A stretch of DNA of 64,000 nt from Psilocybe azurescens (Eukaryota; Basidiomycota; Agaricomycetes; Agaricales; Agrocybaceae): positions 248,001 to 312,000 of the forward strand of contig JAJIRX010000762.1 of assembly GCA_023853785.1 (NCBI GenBank), given 5' to 3'. Positions within the stretch are counted from its first letter, which is position 1. Each line of letters opens with the position of its first letter. This document shows positions 24,068-36,342 of this stretch, piece after piece. The notes below the pieces were generated by a model that was not told the DNA's origin, made no database searches, and worked only from the letters and a program-made list of their open reading frames with translations. Position numbers and translations under genes: made by a program.

Positions 24068-25086
24068 CACTTCAGGGGTTTCATACTGATAATGTCGTTT
24101 TCAGCAATTGTTTTTGTAGAAGTACAGATAAACAAAAATCTCACTGAAGGTCGACCTTTTATTATTTATATCTTATTCACTGTTGTTTGTCATGTTCACT
24201 TAGTTACGGAAATTTGTCCCGGATTGAAGAGATTTTCGGTCAATGCCCTGCTTTTCAAAATCAGATTTTTATTGTTCGACTTTGCAATAAAGGACCTGAC
24301 AATAATAACAATTAACATGTCTTTTGGGCTGCATTAGTAACTTTGGATCATACCAGTATCCAAGATCACAGTAATTTCAATTGTAAGTTTAAAAATAAAG
24401 CTCCCTAGAGCAAGTTACTTTTTAAAACTCAAGACGGTTGTAGTATTTGCCCACTGATCGCCCGCTCATTGCCCACTCATTGCCCTATGACACGAAACAG
24501 AGGGTACACAAATTGAAGGATAGTGCATTATGTAACAGATTTACACAACAGAATTTGACCGAGGACATTAATCCTGGAAAATATAGTTAGCATTTATTAA
24601 AATTTTTAGTGTCTCATGTAAGTGTGAACTGGCAATAAGCATACGATCAGTGGGCGATGAGAGGGCGATCAGCGGGCGATCAGTGGGCAAATACTTACAA
24701 CCGTCTTGAGTTTTTAAAAGTAACTTGCTCTCTAGGGAGCTTTATTTTTAAACTTACAATTGAAATTACTGTGATCTTGGATACTGGTATGATCCAAAGT
24801 TACTAATGCAGCCCAAAAGACATGTTAATTGTTATTATTGTCAGGTCCTTTATTGCAAAGTCAAACAATAAAATCTGATTTTGAAAAGCAGGGCATTGAC
24901 CGAAAATCTCTTCAATCCGGGACAAATTTCCGTAACTAAGTGAACATGACAAAAACAATACAGTACAACAACAGTGAATAAGATATAAATAATAAAAGGT
25001 CGACCTTCAGTGAGATTTTTGTTTATCTGTACTTCTACAAAAAACAATTGCTGAAAACGACATTATCAGTATGAAACCCCGAAGTG
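24068..25086. mobile_element. Foldback element with ~400-bp inverted arms
   Basis: The left arm (24068 to about 24482) and right arm (about 24644-25086) are near-identical inverted copies: the same peptide-like frame (VEVQINKNLTEGRPFIIYIL) can be read on + in the left arm and on - in the right. Ends are CACTTC at the left and GAAGTG at the right, with AAA on each outer side (a possible 3-bp target duplication). The right arm carries a ~20-bp insertion relative to the left near 24950-24970. A tandem 11-bp unit lies at the inner edge of each arm (24450-24482, 24644-24687). No transposase is encoded, so it is a non-autonomous element. Confidence 0.85.
24644..24687. repeat. 11-bp tandem repeat, four copies
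   Basis: Four consecutive 11-mers of the form CGATCAGTGGG (variants CGATGAGAGGG, CGATCAGCGGG). Three inverted copies lie at 24450-24482 in the other arm. Confidence 0.85.
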
Positions 25087-25272
25087 AAAGCACGAAGCTC
25101 CTCGAGAAGCCAGCCGTGGCATAGATATCACAAAATCCGCCAATGGCTCCAATCGGTGTTTATCTCTGATTGGCAGCATTTGGCTGACTAATTGGTTCTG
25201 GTTTAATCAGGGCGAATTGGGGAAACCATGTTCTTGGAATCTCTGAAAAGAAACGTTTCCAATTTATCTACC

Positions 25273-27229
25273 ATGGCGCAGCTATCGAGTCGGCAACAAC
25301 TGGATCTGTACGCGTGTCGAAAAATCTGATAATACAAGGTCTAACATCGATTACACCAGGCACAAATCGATGCTTGATTACCTTTACAACGCCGGATTCA
25401 CGAAAACATTCAACGAATTCCGTTCGGAGGCACCTGAAGTGGTATGTTTCCTTTAGGACTTTTTATGACCGTTTCTCGTGTTCTACTCGAGAGAGAAGGG
25501 GCTTGGACCTCGCTTACTGACTTGTTGCATTGTGTTGTTTGAAAAGGCAGACTTTGTACCAGATCCTACGTCTCCAGCGAGCGGACTGTTAGTGAAGAAA
25601 TGGACGAGCATTATTCGAATGCAGAGAAAGGTAGGATGAAGTTCTTCCTATGGCCGAGCATTTGGCAACGATTCATTTCCTTTACTGATGCGATTGAGTC
25701 TAGGTGATGGATCTGGAAGCTCGTCTAGCACAAGCGCACGAAGAACTGGCAAATGCAGGCCCTGTCGCGTCGGACAGCTCGAAACGCGTCAATAAAGAGT
25801 GGATACCGTCCTCAACGCCAAAGAATACCCTCGTCGGTCATCGCGACAAGATTAACGCCATCAGCTTCCACCCTCTGTATTCGGTGCTGGCCTCTGCGTC
25901 TGTAGATGCCACCGTCAAGATTTGGGACTGGGACACGGGAGAGTGCGAGCGCACTCTCAAAAGCCATACAAAAGCTGTATCAGACTGTCGATATGATTCA
26001 ACGGGCAAGGTTTTAGGTCCGTTTCTGCCCCTCGTATTGGTTCTGGGGCTATATTTAAACCTAACATATATTTTCAAGCGACATGCTCGGACGATCTGTT
26101 TATTAAACTATGGAATGTCCCGGACGATTATAAGAACTATGCGACACTACGCGGACACGAACATTCCATCTCAAGCGTCAACTTCCTTCCAGGAGACAAT
26201 CAACTGATCTCATCGAGTCGAGACAACACTGTTCGTGTATGGGACGTGCAAACAAGGTGTGTTATGAATTTCCAAAGCATACTTAGCGGTTACTTACTTT
26301 TGGTAATTGCCACCATGAAGTCATTGCATAAAAGTGTTGAAGCCTCATACAGAATGGATTCGTTCAGCGTTGCCTAGCGCAGATGGACGATTACTGCTGA
26401 CATGTTCAGACGATCACGTACGCTCCCTTTTGATGATCGTCCAGTTGGCTGCTGTTAAACTTCCTACTTAACTTAGACTGCTCGTATAACCGACATGGAA
26501 AATGGGTCGATGAAAACAGAAATGCGAGGGCACGACAATCGTATCGAATGTGCTGTGTTCATTCCTCAAGCCTCGATCCCTGCCGTCAGAGAATTGGTTG
26601 CTCTGGTAATATCAATTCGTCGCTACTCGATTCTATGTCGTCAAGCTGACTTTATCTGGTTCATCTGCTTAGCCAGCGACTGTTCAGTCATCAAAGGTCG
26701 ATTCTCTGGGCATCTCATTCGTGATAACTGGTTCAAGAGATAAGACTATCAAGCTCTGGGATGCATTGCGGGGGCAGTGTCTGTGGACTTTTGTGAGCTT
26801 CTTGTTATTCTCCTATGGGTGTCTAAACATTCCATCGAAAGGTTGGGCACGACGGCTGGGTACAAGCACTCACTTTCCATCCTTGCGGGAAATTCCTGCT
26901 TTCCGCTGCCGATGATCACACCATGCGCGTGTGGGATCTGAAAACGGGCAGATGTCTGAAAAAGAGTGAGTTTTCCATTTTGAATTTTGACTGACAGTCT
27001 ATCTAACCTCAGTTCACAGTCGAAGCGCATAGCCCGTTTGTACAATGCGTAGCATGGGGGCCAACGCCTGTAACAGAAGGCAGCGACGATTCAGACCGCA
27101 TCGTAAATGTCGTTGCTACAGGCGGAACAGATAAGGTTCGTCTCTTGACAATTTCTGACAGGGGGAGTATTGTTTTGAATTATAACATTCTTTCCTCTTC
27201 TCTAGCTGATCAAAATCTGGAGACCGTAA
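25273..27229 (+). CDS. PAC1: LIS1/PAC1/nudF dynein regulator (LisH + WD40)
   Basis: Binds dynein and NudE to control nuclear migration and microtubule transport. N-terminal LisH motif ([20 protein letters not shown]), then a short coiled coil ([19 protein letters not shown]), then seven WD40 repeats including [98 protein letters not shown] and [17 protein letters not shown]. It ends DKLIKIWRP, as LIS1 proteins do. About ten exons with GT-AG introns; every splice keeps frame. I chose the ATG at 25273 (MAQLSSRQQ), which aligns with LIS1 MALLS; an in-frame ATG at 25228 would add 15 residues. C/T-rich sequence follows the stop. Confidence 0.95.
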
Positions 27230-29632
27230 TCGTGTCCGCTAGTCAGATTGCCTTTCTCACCAGGGATTCATTTCACTCTCTATTTGCACTACTGTTCGTC
27301 ACCGGAGCCATTCAGTCATGGACATTTGTTATGTCCATTCTTTTCATTAAGTGTGTTCAGCATTTCTCTTTTTCGTTCTATTTCTTCTATAGACAAATTC
27401 CACGCTCTCTGCTTTCTCTCTCCTCATGATCCAAACTACTTAATAGCAATACTCTGTAGGTGGACAGTTCGTCGCTCGTGCCGCGTTCCTCTTTTGTAAT
27501 CCCTCCTTTCTCGTTCTCTTTCTGTCGAGTAAAAAAACTCAATTCCTTGTACCCCCATTTTCTCTCACACCATCTCACAGTCCTTCCACCTTCCTTATAT
27601 CTGCCCTTCCTTTAATCATCTGTTCTCCGTCCTTCTTTCGTCTTTATTTCTTTCTCTTTTGGCATCCCTAATACCCCCTTTTCCCGCAGCGTGCGCAACT
27701 GTCGACTTTTTAAACTTTGCTTTGTGTATTTGTAACTTGTAATACAATCGACATAATTTACGTAGTTTACGATGTTCAAAGGAAAAAATGCATGCAGTTC
27801 TACATCTACATTGATCGTGATCATGATCCTTTGGCGATGGTTGTGAACTGTGAACTACGTATTCTGCCAGTGATGCTGACATAATCACTCTTCAAACATG
27901 GACTACAGGCACTATGTTTGTTCAAGAACTTCATGTTGTTAGTTGAAACTTTGCGCAATGCGTACGCCGTGGTTCATGACCTTCTCAACTACACAATTAA
28001 AACGCTCTTTCTGGCGATGAAAGCACTTAAGCCTGTATGCTCCTCAAGGACTCACAATCATCCATACCGGAATCAAAAATTTCGCATATCGTGAGTCGTC
28101 GTATTAGGCGACTAGGCAGAACTGGGATACGGTCTATCTATAATACTTACTCATAGAACTCGCATATTTCTCTCAGAGCGAGCCATCTCCTGCTGAAGAG
28201 AACAGAGCTAAATGAGCCTTTCTATCCGCACATACGCATATGAATGATTTGACGTGGACCCCCACAAGATTCATGATCCTTGGCAAACTTGAACCGGTGA
28301 CCGGTCTGTCTATGACAGTTGAGGAAACTGTATCGGGATGTTGAGACCTCTAAAAGGATACGTGAGTCTAATTCTTCTTTTGCCAGTGACAAATTTCAAG
28401 CTTGACTTCGAATTGTAGTTGGACTATAGTCCTGAGGGCCAATTTCCCGTGCGCTTGGCGATAATTCGCCCATATATCTCTTTGAGCTTATTAGCGTCTC
28501 CTCAGAGCCTCTATGTTCAATGTTGCATCCGCGGAAGCATTGGTCCAGGGACGTTTTTGAGTCGGGGGAACACAGGCTTGCAAACCGCACGTTGATCTTG
28601 GAGTGTATGATGATTGCTCATCCTGGGTCATCTGCATCCATCAGAACCATGTTATTTCTCCAGGTGCTGCGGTGGACTCCAGCAAATCCCAATGAACAAA
28701 GCTCTCCGGATACCAATAGATACCAATGCAACTACAGCCTCTACCCCGGACATGTGGGGCGCGGCTACAGTCGTCTTCTTCCAAGTCGACTCTATGTTCT
28801 GATCGGACGCATTTCCACAACTCTTTCAAATTCTAGCATGCTTATGAGCGGCTATCCGTTCAACTATGGAAGTTTTTAGCCACGTGTGAGTGTCAGCACT
28901 ACTTGAACAGACTTGGAAGGCCTCTGGGCCCATATAATTATTTCCCGATTGGATTTGCCGACCCTCCACGCGAGTTCCATGTGCGCGGAGCACGGCATAG
29001 CGTGGCGAATTCTACGAACACTTGACTTCTACTCGACCGGGTCCAAGATCAGAAGTACAGTATTTCTGCGATAGTGTTCGATTGATACATAATCATCCTC
29101 CAAAGACTTAGAACACGCCATTAACCGGTGACCGGTGACTGCACTTCATGGAAAACTTCTGCACTTGGCCGTATTATCGACATTCTTAAAGTATGTTCTT
29201 TTGACGACTAACCCACTCCAACCCAGTCCATCGGAGAAGTCAGACGACGCCTTTGATTACCCTGGGCTTTCCCCTTTCACAACTAGGCGATTTCGAAATG
29301 GTTTGACAAAATACGTCGGATTTAACTTTTGTACACACGATGGTGCCTGCAAGCTTATTCTGCTCTGTGATCACCTGGAGTCCGACGAGGTGTATGCCAA
29401 GAGGTCAGACGACAGCTCTCGAGTCTTAGTATCTGATAAATTACCTTTTGCTTTGTTTCAACCAAATTATTGCTCCAGTTTCGATAAGATAATCTAGATG
29501 GAGTTTCTCGGGAATGGATCTTGGATGATACCCGCAAGTTGCAACATTGTGTTGTAAAAACACACACCTGATACCTCGGACCACATGGTGCAGACTTGAA
29601 AAATACCTGGGACGAATGTACTTTTCAAAAGG
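27230..29632. other. Intergenic between LIS1 and the LPMO
   Basis: About 2.4 kb. C/T-rich to about 27.7 kb (LIS1 3' side), then no supported gene. Two copies of the 14-mer AACCGGTGACCGGT at 28292-28305 and 29123-29136 upstream of the LPMO. Confidence 0.4.
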
Positions 29633-29638
29633 TATAAA
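29633..29638 (+). promoter_or_regulatory. TATA box of the LPMO gene
   Basis: TATAAA 64 bp upstream of the ATG at 29702. Confidence 0.6.
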
Positions 29639-29701
29639 GTGGGTTGTGTTTTTCTGTATGTTGACCATTTACTCATTCAAGTTATTCCTTCCAACTCTGG
29701 A

Positions 29702-30868
29702 ATGAAGTCTGTTGCTCTCTTTGTCGCCACCGCGCTTTTTTTCACGACATCTGTCTATGGCCATGGCTATATGACCATTCCGAAAAGTCGCAGCCGTCTC
29801 GGAGCTGAGGTACATCTCTTTCATTCTTTTCATCGTTCAAGCTCTAATTTCTATTTAGTCTGGCATAGATACTTGTCCTGAGTGCGCGATTCTTGAGCCT
29901 GTCCAGTCCTGGCCGGATCTCACCGCCGCTCGTGTTGGACGAAGTGGTCCTTGCGGCTACAACGCCCGCGTCGGAGTCGACTATAACACTCCTGCGAGTA
30001 ACTGGGGTAACGCCCTGTCGTCACCTACACCGCCGGCTCCACTATCAGCGTTGAGTGGTGTGTTGACCAAAATGGTGATCACGGAGGGATGTTCGCCTAC
30101 CGTATCTGCCAGAACCAGGACATCGTCGACAAGTTGTTAACTCCTGGGTATGTGCCAACCGCAGATGAGAAGCAAGCAGCCGAAAATTGCTTCGAGGCGG
30201 GTACACTCAAGTGCACCGATGTATCTGGCCAGGCCTGTGGATTCAGCGGCGATTGCTCCCCGGTCAACCCTGCTACCGTAACGATTGGTTCACTTGCAGT
30301 CCCTTTGGCAGCGGCAGGTGCCAGGGAGTTGATAACTCTCGTCTCGGATCGTGCTACACAAGCATCGCCGGAGGTTACACTGTCACCAAGAGAATCAAAA
30401 TCCCGAACTACAACTCCAAACATACTCTCCTCTCCCTCCGTTGGAACTCTTATCAAACTGGCCAGATCTATATCTCCTGCGCCGATATTTCTATCTCTGG
30501 AGGATCAGGCGGTGGCTCGTCTCCGACCACATCCGTTGTGCCAACTTCCACCCCCTTCCTTGCTCAGCCGTGGCCGTTACCTTCAACCAGCTCGTCACCA
30601 CTGTTGTCGGCGAAACCATCAAACTTGTAGGATCCATTCCTCAACTCGGCTCGTGGAATCCGGGCTCTGCAATTCCCTCTCCGCTTCTGGATATACTAAC
30701 GGCAATCCCTTATGGTCAATCACTACATCCCTCCCGACTGGCACATCTTTCGAATACAAATTCATCAAAGTGTCCAGCAGCGGCGCCGTCTCTTGGGAAA
30801 GTGACCCTAATAGGTTGTACACTGTCCCTACTGGCTGTACAGCGTCTGCTTCAGGCAGCTGGCGCTAG
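29702..30868 (+). CDS. Secreted starch-active LPMO, AA13 type, with CBM20
   Basis: Copper monooxygenase that oxidatively cleaves resistant starch outside the cell (family knowledge). A 20-residue signal peptide ([20 protein letters not shown]) is cut before [14 protein letters not shown], whose His1 is one half of the copper histidine brace; the other is in [10 protein letters not shown]13 blocks follow: [108 protein letters not shown] Ser/Thr/Pro linker leads to a C-terminal CBM20 ([36 protein letters not shown]). One intron at about 29810-29869. Four apparent one-base losses, all in C-runs: 30013-30015, 30258-30261, 30551-30555, 30675-30677. Each returns to the conserved sequence when one C is restored, so error is likelier than decay. 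Confidence 0.88.
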
Positions 30869-32245
30869 ATGTTCTAATTAGCGTCAGAATTCATCAGTAA
30901 ACTTCACAGTGTGCGATAGTATAGACCTCTACCGTAGGGCATGTGGTTTGACGCGCGTTTTGATATCGCTAGCTGTATTTGTCTCAATGGTCTGAATCTT
31001 TGATTTTATGTGTACGAAGTCACTATGTATTTTTCAAAGAAATCCTTCTAGCCTGATTTCCGCTTACGACTAATTGGTCTCTACGTTCTGCATGCGTAAG
31101 TAATAGCTTGCAACTTGTCAAGTATAATCCTATTTTTAATGGAGTGAGACCGATAGGGGTGTGCGCTCTTGTCCTTGTGTTTGCTTCTCTCTCTTGGAAA
31201 ATGTAATAGTGCGTATTTGGTAGTGCGAGCTGTTTGGAACAGGAGGAGATTCTGAGCGTTGATTTTATCTATGTCAGGATGATCGATATCACAAATAGGC
31301 TAACCGGCAAGTCTTCCAGGCAATTTGTATTCGCGTAGATTATGAAAATGGGCGTCCTCATATTTTCTTAGTGTTAAATCAGCCGGAATAGGCTCTCATA
31401 GGCCCAGCTAGTCCATAGTCTGGTATTCTCCTTCTCATCATTCGCAAGATTGACTCTTAGGGTCCGTGACTGATGTCCGAGTAGGTAGTACTCATCTCCC
31501 GGGGCTGAACGTGTGTCTGAGTCCACGTTCAGTGACTTTGAATTTTGTGGCAGATGACTTTGTTCTAATCAAGTTCCATTTTAGGCAACTTTTAAGAATG
31601 GGCACCATCAATCTATTTTTAGGTCTTCAGCAACCTCACTGTTGAGGCGTGCAAGCACTTATGCTCAGTTGGACAGAATAGATGGTACTCAGACTCGTGT
31701 CCCAAACATGTGTTATGAATGGCCTCATGTATGTAAGAATTCACACCAGGACTAAGCTACGCATCCTTGCCAAATGGTTCTTATACAACTCGTCAAGGCG
31801 AACTACAGTCGACCACCAGGCCCTGGTGCATCAAGCATTAGCATAAATAAACAAGAAGGTACCACAAATGCTGACATATTGAAGTGAGAACATAATCCAG
31901 GAATACGATTAAAACGACGCACCGTCAAAATCACGCTTTCATTAGTCTGCAAGCTATACTTGACAGTATGTAAAGGTGGCTGATTCAGTAAATGATTGTG
32001 AATCCTAGAAGGTCCTATTTATTTCCTGGACAACGTGAGATGGAGGGTGTTTCTTACCTGTGTCTTATGACAAGTACGTTATCTTGAGGGACGAACATCA
32101 GGACGAAGATGAGATGGTATCCAGTGACTTGTATTCAGAATATGTGGCTAATGGAAATTTTGAATTTGCGTGCAGTGGGATGGTCGGTCAGTCCATATTG
32201 CCGTTCCTACCAGGAGTCTGACTTCCGTATTAACCACGAACATCT
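30869..32245. other. Intergenic, nothing recognised
   Basis: About 1.4 kb downstream of the LPMO. No supported ORF or repeat. Confidence 0.4.
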
Positions 32246-32835
32246 TCAACTTCCTGAGATTATAGTGGGAGGCAAATTAATAATGTTGACAAGTTGGAGG
32301 TGTTTGACGCGGGAGCTGGACTGAATCGAATGAAGGAGGTGTTGTGTCTCGTCGTTAAGTGATGTCCAATTGAGATAGGCCTCTTCCAGGACCAGAGAGA
32401 ATTTCTCCACCTGAGTTGATGAAATCGTTTGAAGCAGCCATAGAAAGTTGTTTTCCGATCCAAACCACGCTTGTATATCCCATATCGCAGAGAGTAAGCC
32501 AGACGATGCCCGTCCAATCCTAAGCCATCGTAATAGTGGTACCAGGTTTCCGACTCCGTGCACCAATATCTTGAACGAATGTATTCCCTTCAACAGGGTT
32601 GGGTTGCTTTCTAGAACCTGCCGCAAGTTCTCTGTTCTCCTTAGAACTTTAACGTCCACTACAAGTTGGATGTCTTCGAACAGTCGCTTTTGGGCTCGTG
32701 GGCGGAAGAGCCAAGACGTGGCATTGCATGATCTGAGGTGCACTTGTCGCCCTTTGAGGCTACGCAGTCGATAATGGTATCGAGGAGCTCCTGTGGTAAG
32801 CGAGCCGCCTTACGAGAGCCTCTGCGGGGTGCCAT
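32246..32835 (-). pseudogene. F-box protein gene, truncated
   Basis: Starts at 32835: a basic leader, then ARLPQELLDTIIDCVASKGD, the F-box first helix of Agaricomycete F-box proteins. The frame then needs one extra base to continue as LRSCNATSWLFRPRAQKRLF, the second F-box half, followed by a leucine-rich region (VLESNPTLLKGIHSFKILV). It stops after about 195 residues, less than half the length of its relatives in the window, with no C-terminal continuation downstream. F-box proteins normally recruit substrates to SCF ubiquitin ligases. This copy is probably a fragment. Confidence 0.6.
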
Positions 32836-32870
32836 TTCGCTTAAGTTGCTCGGAGTCTATGTGCGGGTCG

Positions 32871-32897
32871 GGTGAATGGGTGAATGGGTGAATGGGA
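32871..32897. repeat. 8-bp microsatellite, three copies
   Basis: GGTGAATG repeated three times in perfect tandem just upstream of the F-box start at 32835. Confidence 0.85.
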
Positions 32898-33076
32898 ACC
32901 TCGTGAGATTCATATGAGAGCGACTAACACAGCCTAGCGACTGATCACATGTCGTTGATACACCATCTGATCAAAAAGCCGTTTGTGTAGCTGAGAAACG
33001 CAATAAGACATTTTTGTGACACTAAAACTACACATTCACAATTCCCACAAAGATAAAATACATCATATCACTATCA

Positions 33077-34578
33077 TTACTGGTAAAAGGTTGATGTTAC
33101 ATTGATCCGGACTTCGACTAAGGGCAAGGCTAATAGAACGGGGAGCAAGAGCTGAGAGTCGATAGTAGGCTCAGGCTGTGGTTCGGGGATGGGAGTTCCC
33201 TCCATTTGAAAATGGACAAGTTTGTAGTCAAACGTGACCTTCCGCAAGTCGACAAATGTTGGCTGAGTTAAAACTGCATCAAGCAGTTCCCATCCAGGAC
33301 TAGGAACGAAGAATACGCGGGAGAATTCTTCGTAATAGGTAGTTCCATAAGGACGAAATTGCATCAGGTTTACTTCGACTTCAATTGAGATGGAAGATAC
33401 GTGAATATTCGATTCAGAAGGAAGCAAGTTTGTCAAAGCCAGTTGAACCTGATCCAAGTCGAATAGGGATGTTGTTATCTTGAACCTTATATTGCGCAAG
33501 GACTTCAATTGGCTAAGCGGGATGGGATAGATAGTACTCCGAGCTATTGATATGTTCGTCATTTTGTATTCGAAGGAATGATGAAAATGACCTACATGTC
33601 CACTGCAGTTGGAGCTCAAGGCTTTCTAAAGTAGATGCCACATATAGGATAAGTTCCCGAAGGCTGTCATGCTCCTCGGACATTCTGGTTGGAAGATACA
33701 CCACTAAATCTCGTAGACGTGGAAATGCTATAGTCGGCACCGTCAATGATGAAGCTCGCTCGGCAGAGAGGGGCCCAGTAGCTTGGAACAGTGGTATGTA
33801 AGGCGTATTGACAATTTCCAACTTCTCAACTCTTGAGATGGTCTGCAGACTGGACAGAGTCGTGATTTTCCGATCACATGGTTCATTGGCCCTGTCTTCA
33901 TGCCAGTGCAAATTGGAGAGGGTGATTTCACGCAGACTAGTGGAGCCAAAAATACTAAGGAGCACCGTGTCCGACAGGTCTACGACGCCGCTGAGAGTCA
34001 AGGACTTCAATAGAGGATTAGAACATATCCGAAGAAGGTAAGGATTGTATTTGACGTCCCAAACGAATCGTCCGGCTGGCTTTTGGTACAAGTTGAAGCT
34101 TTCCAACGATTTACTGCGGGCCATTATGTCGAGTAGCTTGAAAACATTGTCCTTGACGAGACCAGCTCGCCATAAGACCCGATGTAGTTTGCCTTGGAAT
34201 CGTAGGCGTACCTTGCTGATCAGAGCTGGTGGGTTTGGATTAGGAACTTGGATAGTGATCGTCAAGGAGCGTATTACAGTGACCAGATTGTCGCCAACGT
34301 GATTTTGTGCCAGGGTTTTGACAAACCTAGCCGCACGTTTCTGGGTAGAAAACGACGAATCACCATCGCTCAAAGTGAAGGTCGACCCTATTGAAGAGAT
34401 GGGTACGAGCTTCAAAATAGAACGATCGGGATACGAGGGAACAGGCTTTGAGAGTGGCTACACAGTTTGGCACCGTCTCAGAGCTTGAGAGCTGAGACCA
34501 CGCCGCAACCTCATTGATGATGAGATGTATGATTTCTTGAGGTAATAGCAAAATTGATTTCGAGCTCGATACCATCAT
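33077..34578 (-). pseudogene. F-box/LRR-like protein, subfamily A (frames broken)
   Basis: Begins MMVSSSKSILLLPQEIIHLI with the F-box helix, then ATLKACSLVSRSFYFEARTH. A leucine-rich-repeat-like body follows (ICSNPLLKSLTLSGVVDLSD, STSLREITLSNLHW, FPRLRDLVVYLPTRMSEEH), ending near 33077 after LPLVEVRINVTSTFYQ. Frame changes occur near 34.39 kb and 33.60 kb; both are +1 (or -2), unlike the -1 losses elsewhere, so real decay cannot be excluded. No introns needed. It is head-to-head with the F-box relic at 35.1 kb, the same arrangement as the 42-44 kb pair. Confidence 0.7.
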
Positions 34579-35101
34579 CGTTGAGTTCCTGTCATACTCA
34601 TGAGCGTCGAGTCACCTTTTCTAGGGGTTTAGCGCTGCCGCTGAGCTCACCTTGTACTAGCGATAATCGATGGATGGCCAGTGTGGTCGATGGTCAACCT
34701 CGAATTTGAGCTGTTGACAGGGTCATTGTTCATCGGCATTGACGGCAGCGAGTCGTGGCATTTTCCCTCGCAGAACTTATTTTTAACTTACAATGGAACA
34801 CTATATGTACGGTTTTTTAGAACAATTACAAGGTTAAGTTACCGACCATCATTTTGAAACCAAGACCTGGCGTTCCCTATTCAAACCCTATCCACAGTGG
34901 CAGGATCTACACGGCAACTGAGTTGTCAATGACTGAGTACAAGTTGGCAATGCTTAGTCAGGCTTTTTGTTTTTAAATTCAAATTTAGCGATTATTACAC
35001 AATGTTCAAATTTTTGTTTCGTTCTAACTTCAATTTCATTTTTGCCTGCAAATGCTGTAGGCGAAACCCAGTAATTCTTCAGATTCACTCTCAAAATTAT
35101 G
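34579..35101. promoter_or_regulatory. Divergent spacer between two F-box genes
   Basis: About 520 bp between head-to-head F-box genes. No gene; should hold both promoters. Confidence 0.4.
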
Positions 35102-35884
35102 ACGCAGACTATTCTTCCCCAAGAATTAGTTGAACTCATTATCGACGAAGTTGGCAATGAAAGCAACAGAAGGTGTCGCCTCCCAGCTTAACGGCTTGCT
35201 CTTTGATATCCTGGTCCTTCCTTATACCGGCACGGAAACATATATGCAATGTTGTAAACTTGGTCGACGACACAGGTTGAGAAGACCCAGAAAGCCAAAA
35301 GATATATCAAGGCTCGAGCGCTTCGCGAATCTCTTACAACACGACCTGCAAGCACCCCACCTGCCACTACACTTCAAGGCATTAAATATTCGGTATTATC
35401 TTACTCCGGCCGACCACTGGATGCTAGAACTAGGTGCCCTTTCGTATCCGAAATCCTCCAATCGATCCCGGGGTTGATTATAAGCAATCGGCTCATCTGC
35501 AAATCCTTAAAGTTCGTTACAATAGGCGATCAACGCAGGTTTTCTTCCTTTATTAAAGTGGAGGATTTTCAATCGCGAAGAACTCTTCATAACCCCATTA
35601 TCAATTAAAACGCTCATTATAGATGGTAAATGGACCAAATCCAACGCGTAAAAGAGGAAACGAATCTGTGGCCACGATCGGGGTGGATTAGTTTGGACGG
35701 TGTCTGTTCCAGCGACAGGTTTCTAAACTTGTCTGCCCTACAACTCGAGTTTTCTTTTGGATACAACTATGATAATACTGTCACCACACGATTTGCACCT
35801 CTACTGGCGAAGGAATTACACCAACTCGTGCAGGGAATGCTCAAACGTCTACTTCCATCTATTTCTCGGTCGCCTTCGGTATAG
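35102..35884 (+). pseudogene. F-box gene, subfamily B, decayed
   Basis: Reads MTQTILPQELVELIIDEVGN, the F-box start, then loses frame and lacks the rest of the F-box. Later pieces match the 44 kb and 56 kb paralogues: LERFANLLQHDLQAPHLPLH, and near the end SGWISLDGVCSSDRFLNLSA, comparable to SAGWNSLDGVLSSGMFRNLH in the intact copy. It is about half the length of that copy, with a missing middle, so it is a true relic rather than a product of single-base errors. Confidence 0.65.
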
Positions 35885-36342
35885 GTTGACATATATATAG
35901 ATGTGGTAGGTAATAAAAACTCCTGGCGGCTGGAATATGAACATATTATTCGGAACCGGAGGCTGGTGAGTCGTATTCAAGACTTTTGGTGTTTCGTTCT
36001 GTGGTCAATTGTCACCTGAGTTCGCTACTTAGACAAAGATCGTTTGTTCTGAGTCATTAATAGATGCAGCCACTGTAAGCCTGGCGGCTCACCGCTTCAT
36101 ATACAGTCCGAGCAACTAGATGCCAGAGTGTATCTATAGCGCCATTTTGGTGTAACGGTTATGGTTTGTCGGACTGGCATGACCAGCTTACAGCTCCTGT
36201 CAGTACGCCGTACCCACGTAATATTGTGTTAGGGATACATACTTATTTTATCACAAGTTGTACCCAATGAGTGTGCGGGGCCATTCCTGGTGTCTGTCAT
36301 TTCGTGGGAGTGATAGAAGGCGATTTAAAAATAAGAGAAACC
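35885..36342. other. Intergenic upstream of the Cdc42-like gene
   Basis: About 460 bp. No gene. A tRNA A-box-like string near 36155 has no matching B box. Confidence 0.4.

Noticed and set aside
24068..25086. The two 'conserved' ORFs in opposite orientation as real genes
   Set aside because: They are the same sequence in the two arms of an inverted repeat, without start context, domain or splice sites.
36150..36230. tRNA-like D-arm/A-box string (TGGTGTAACGG)
   Set aside because: No B box or T-arm downstream and no closing acceptor stem.
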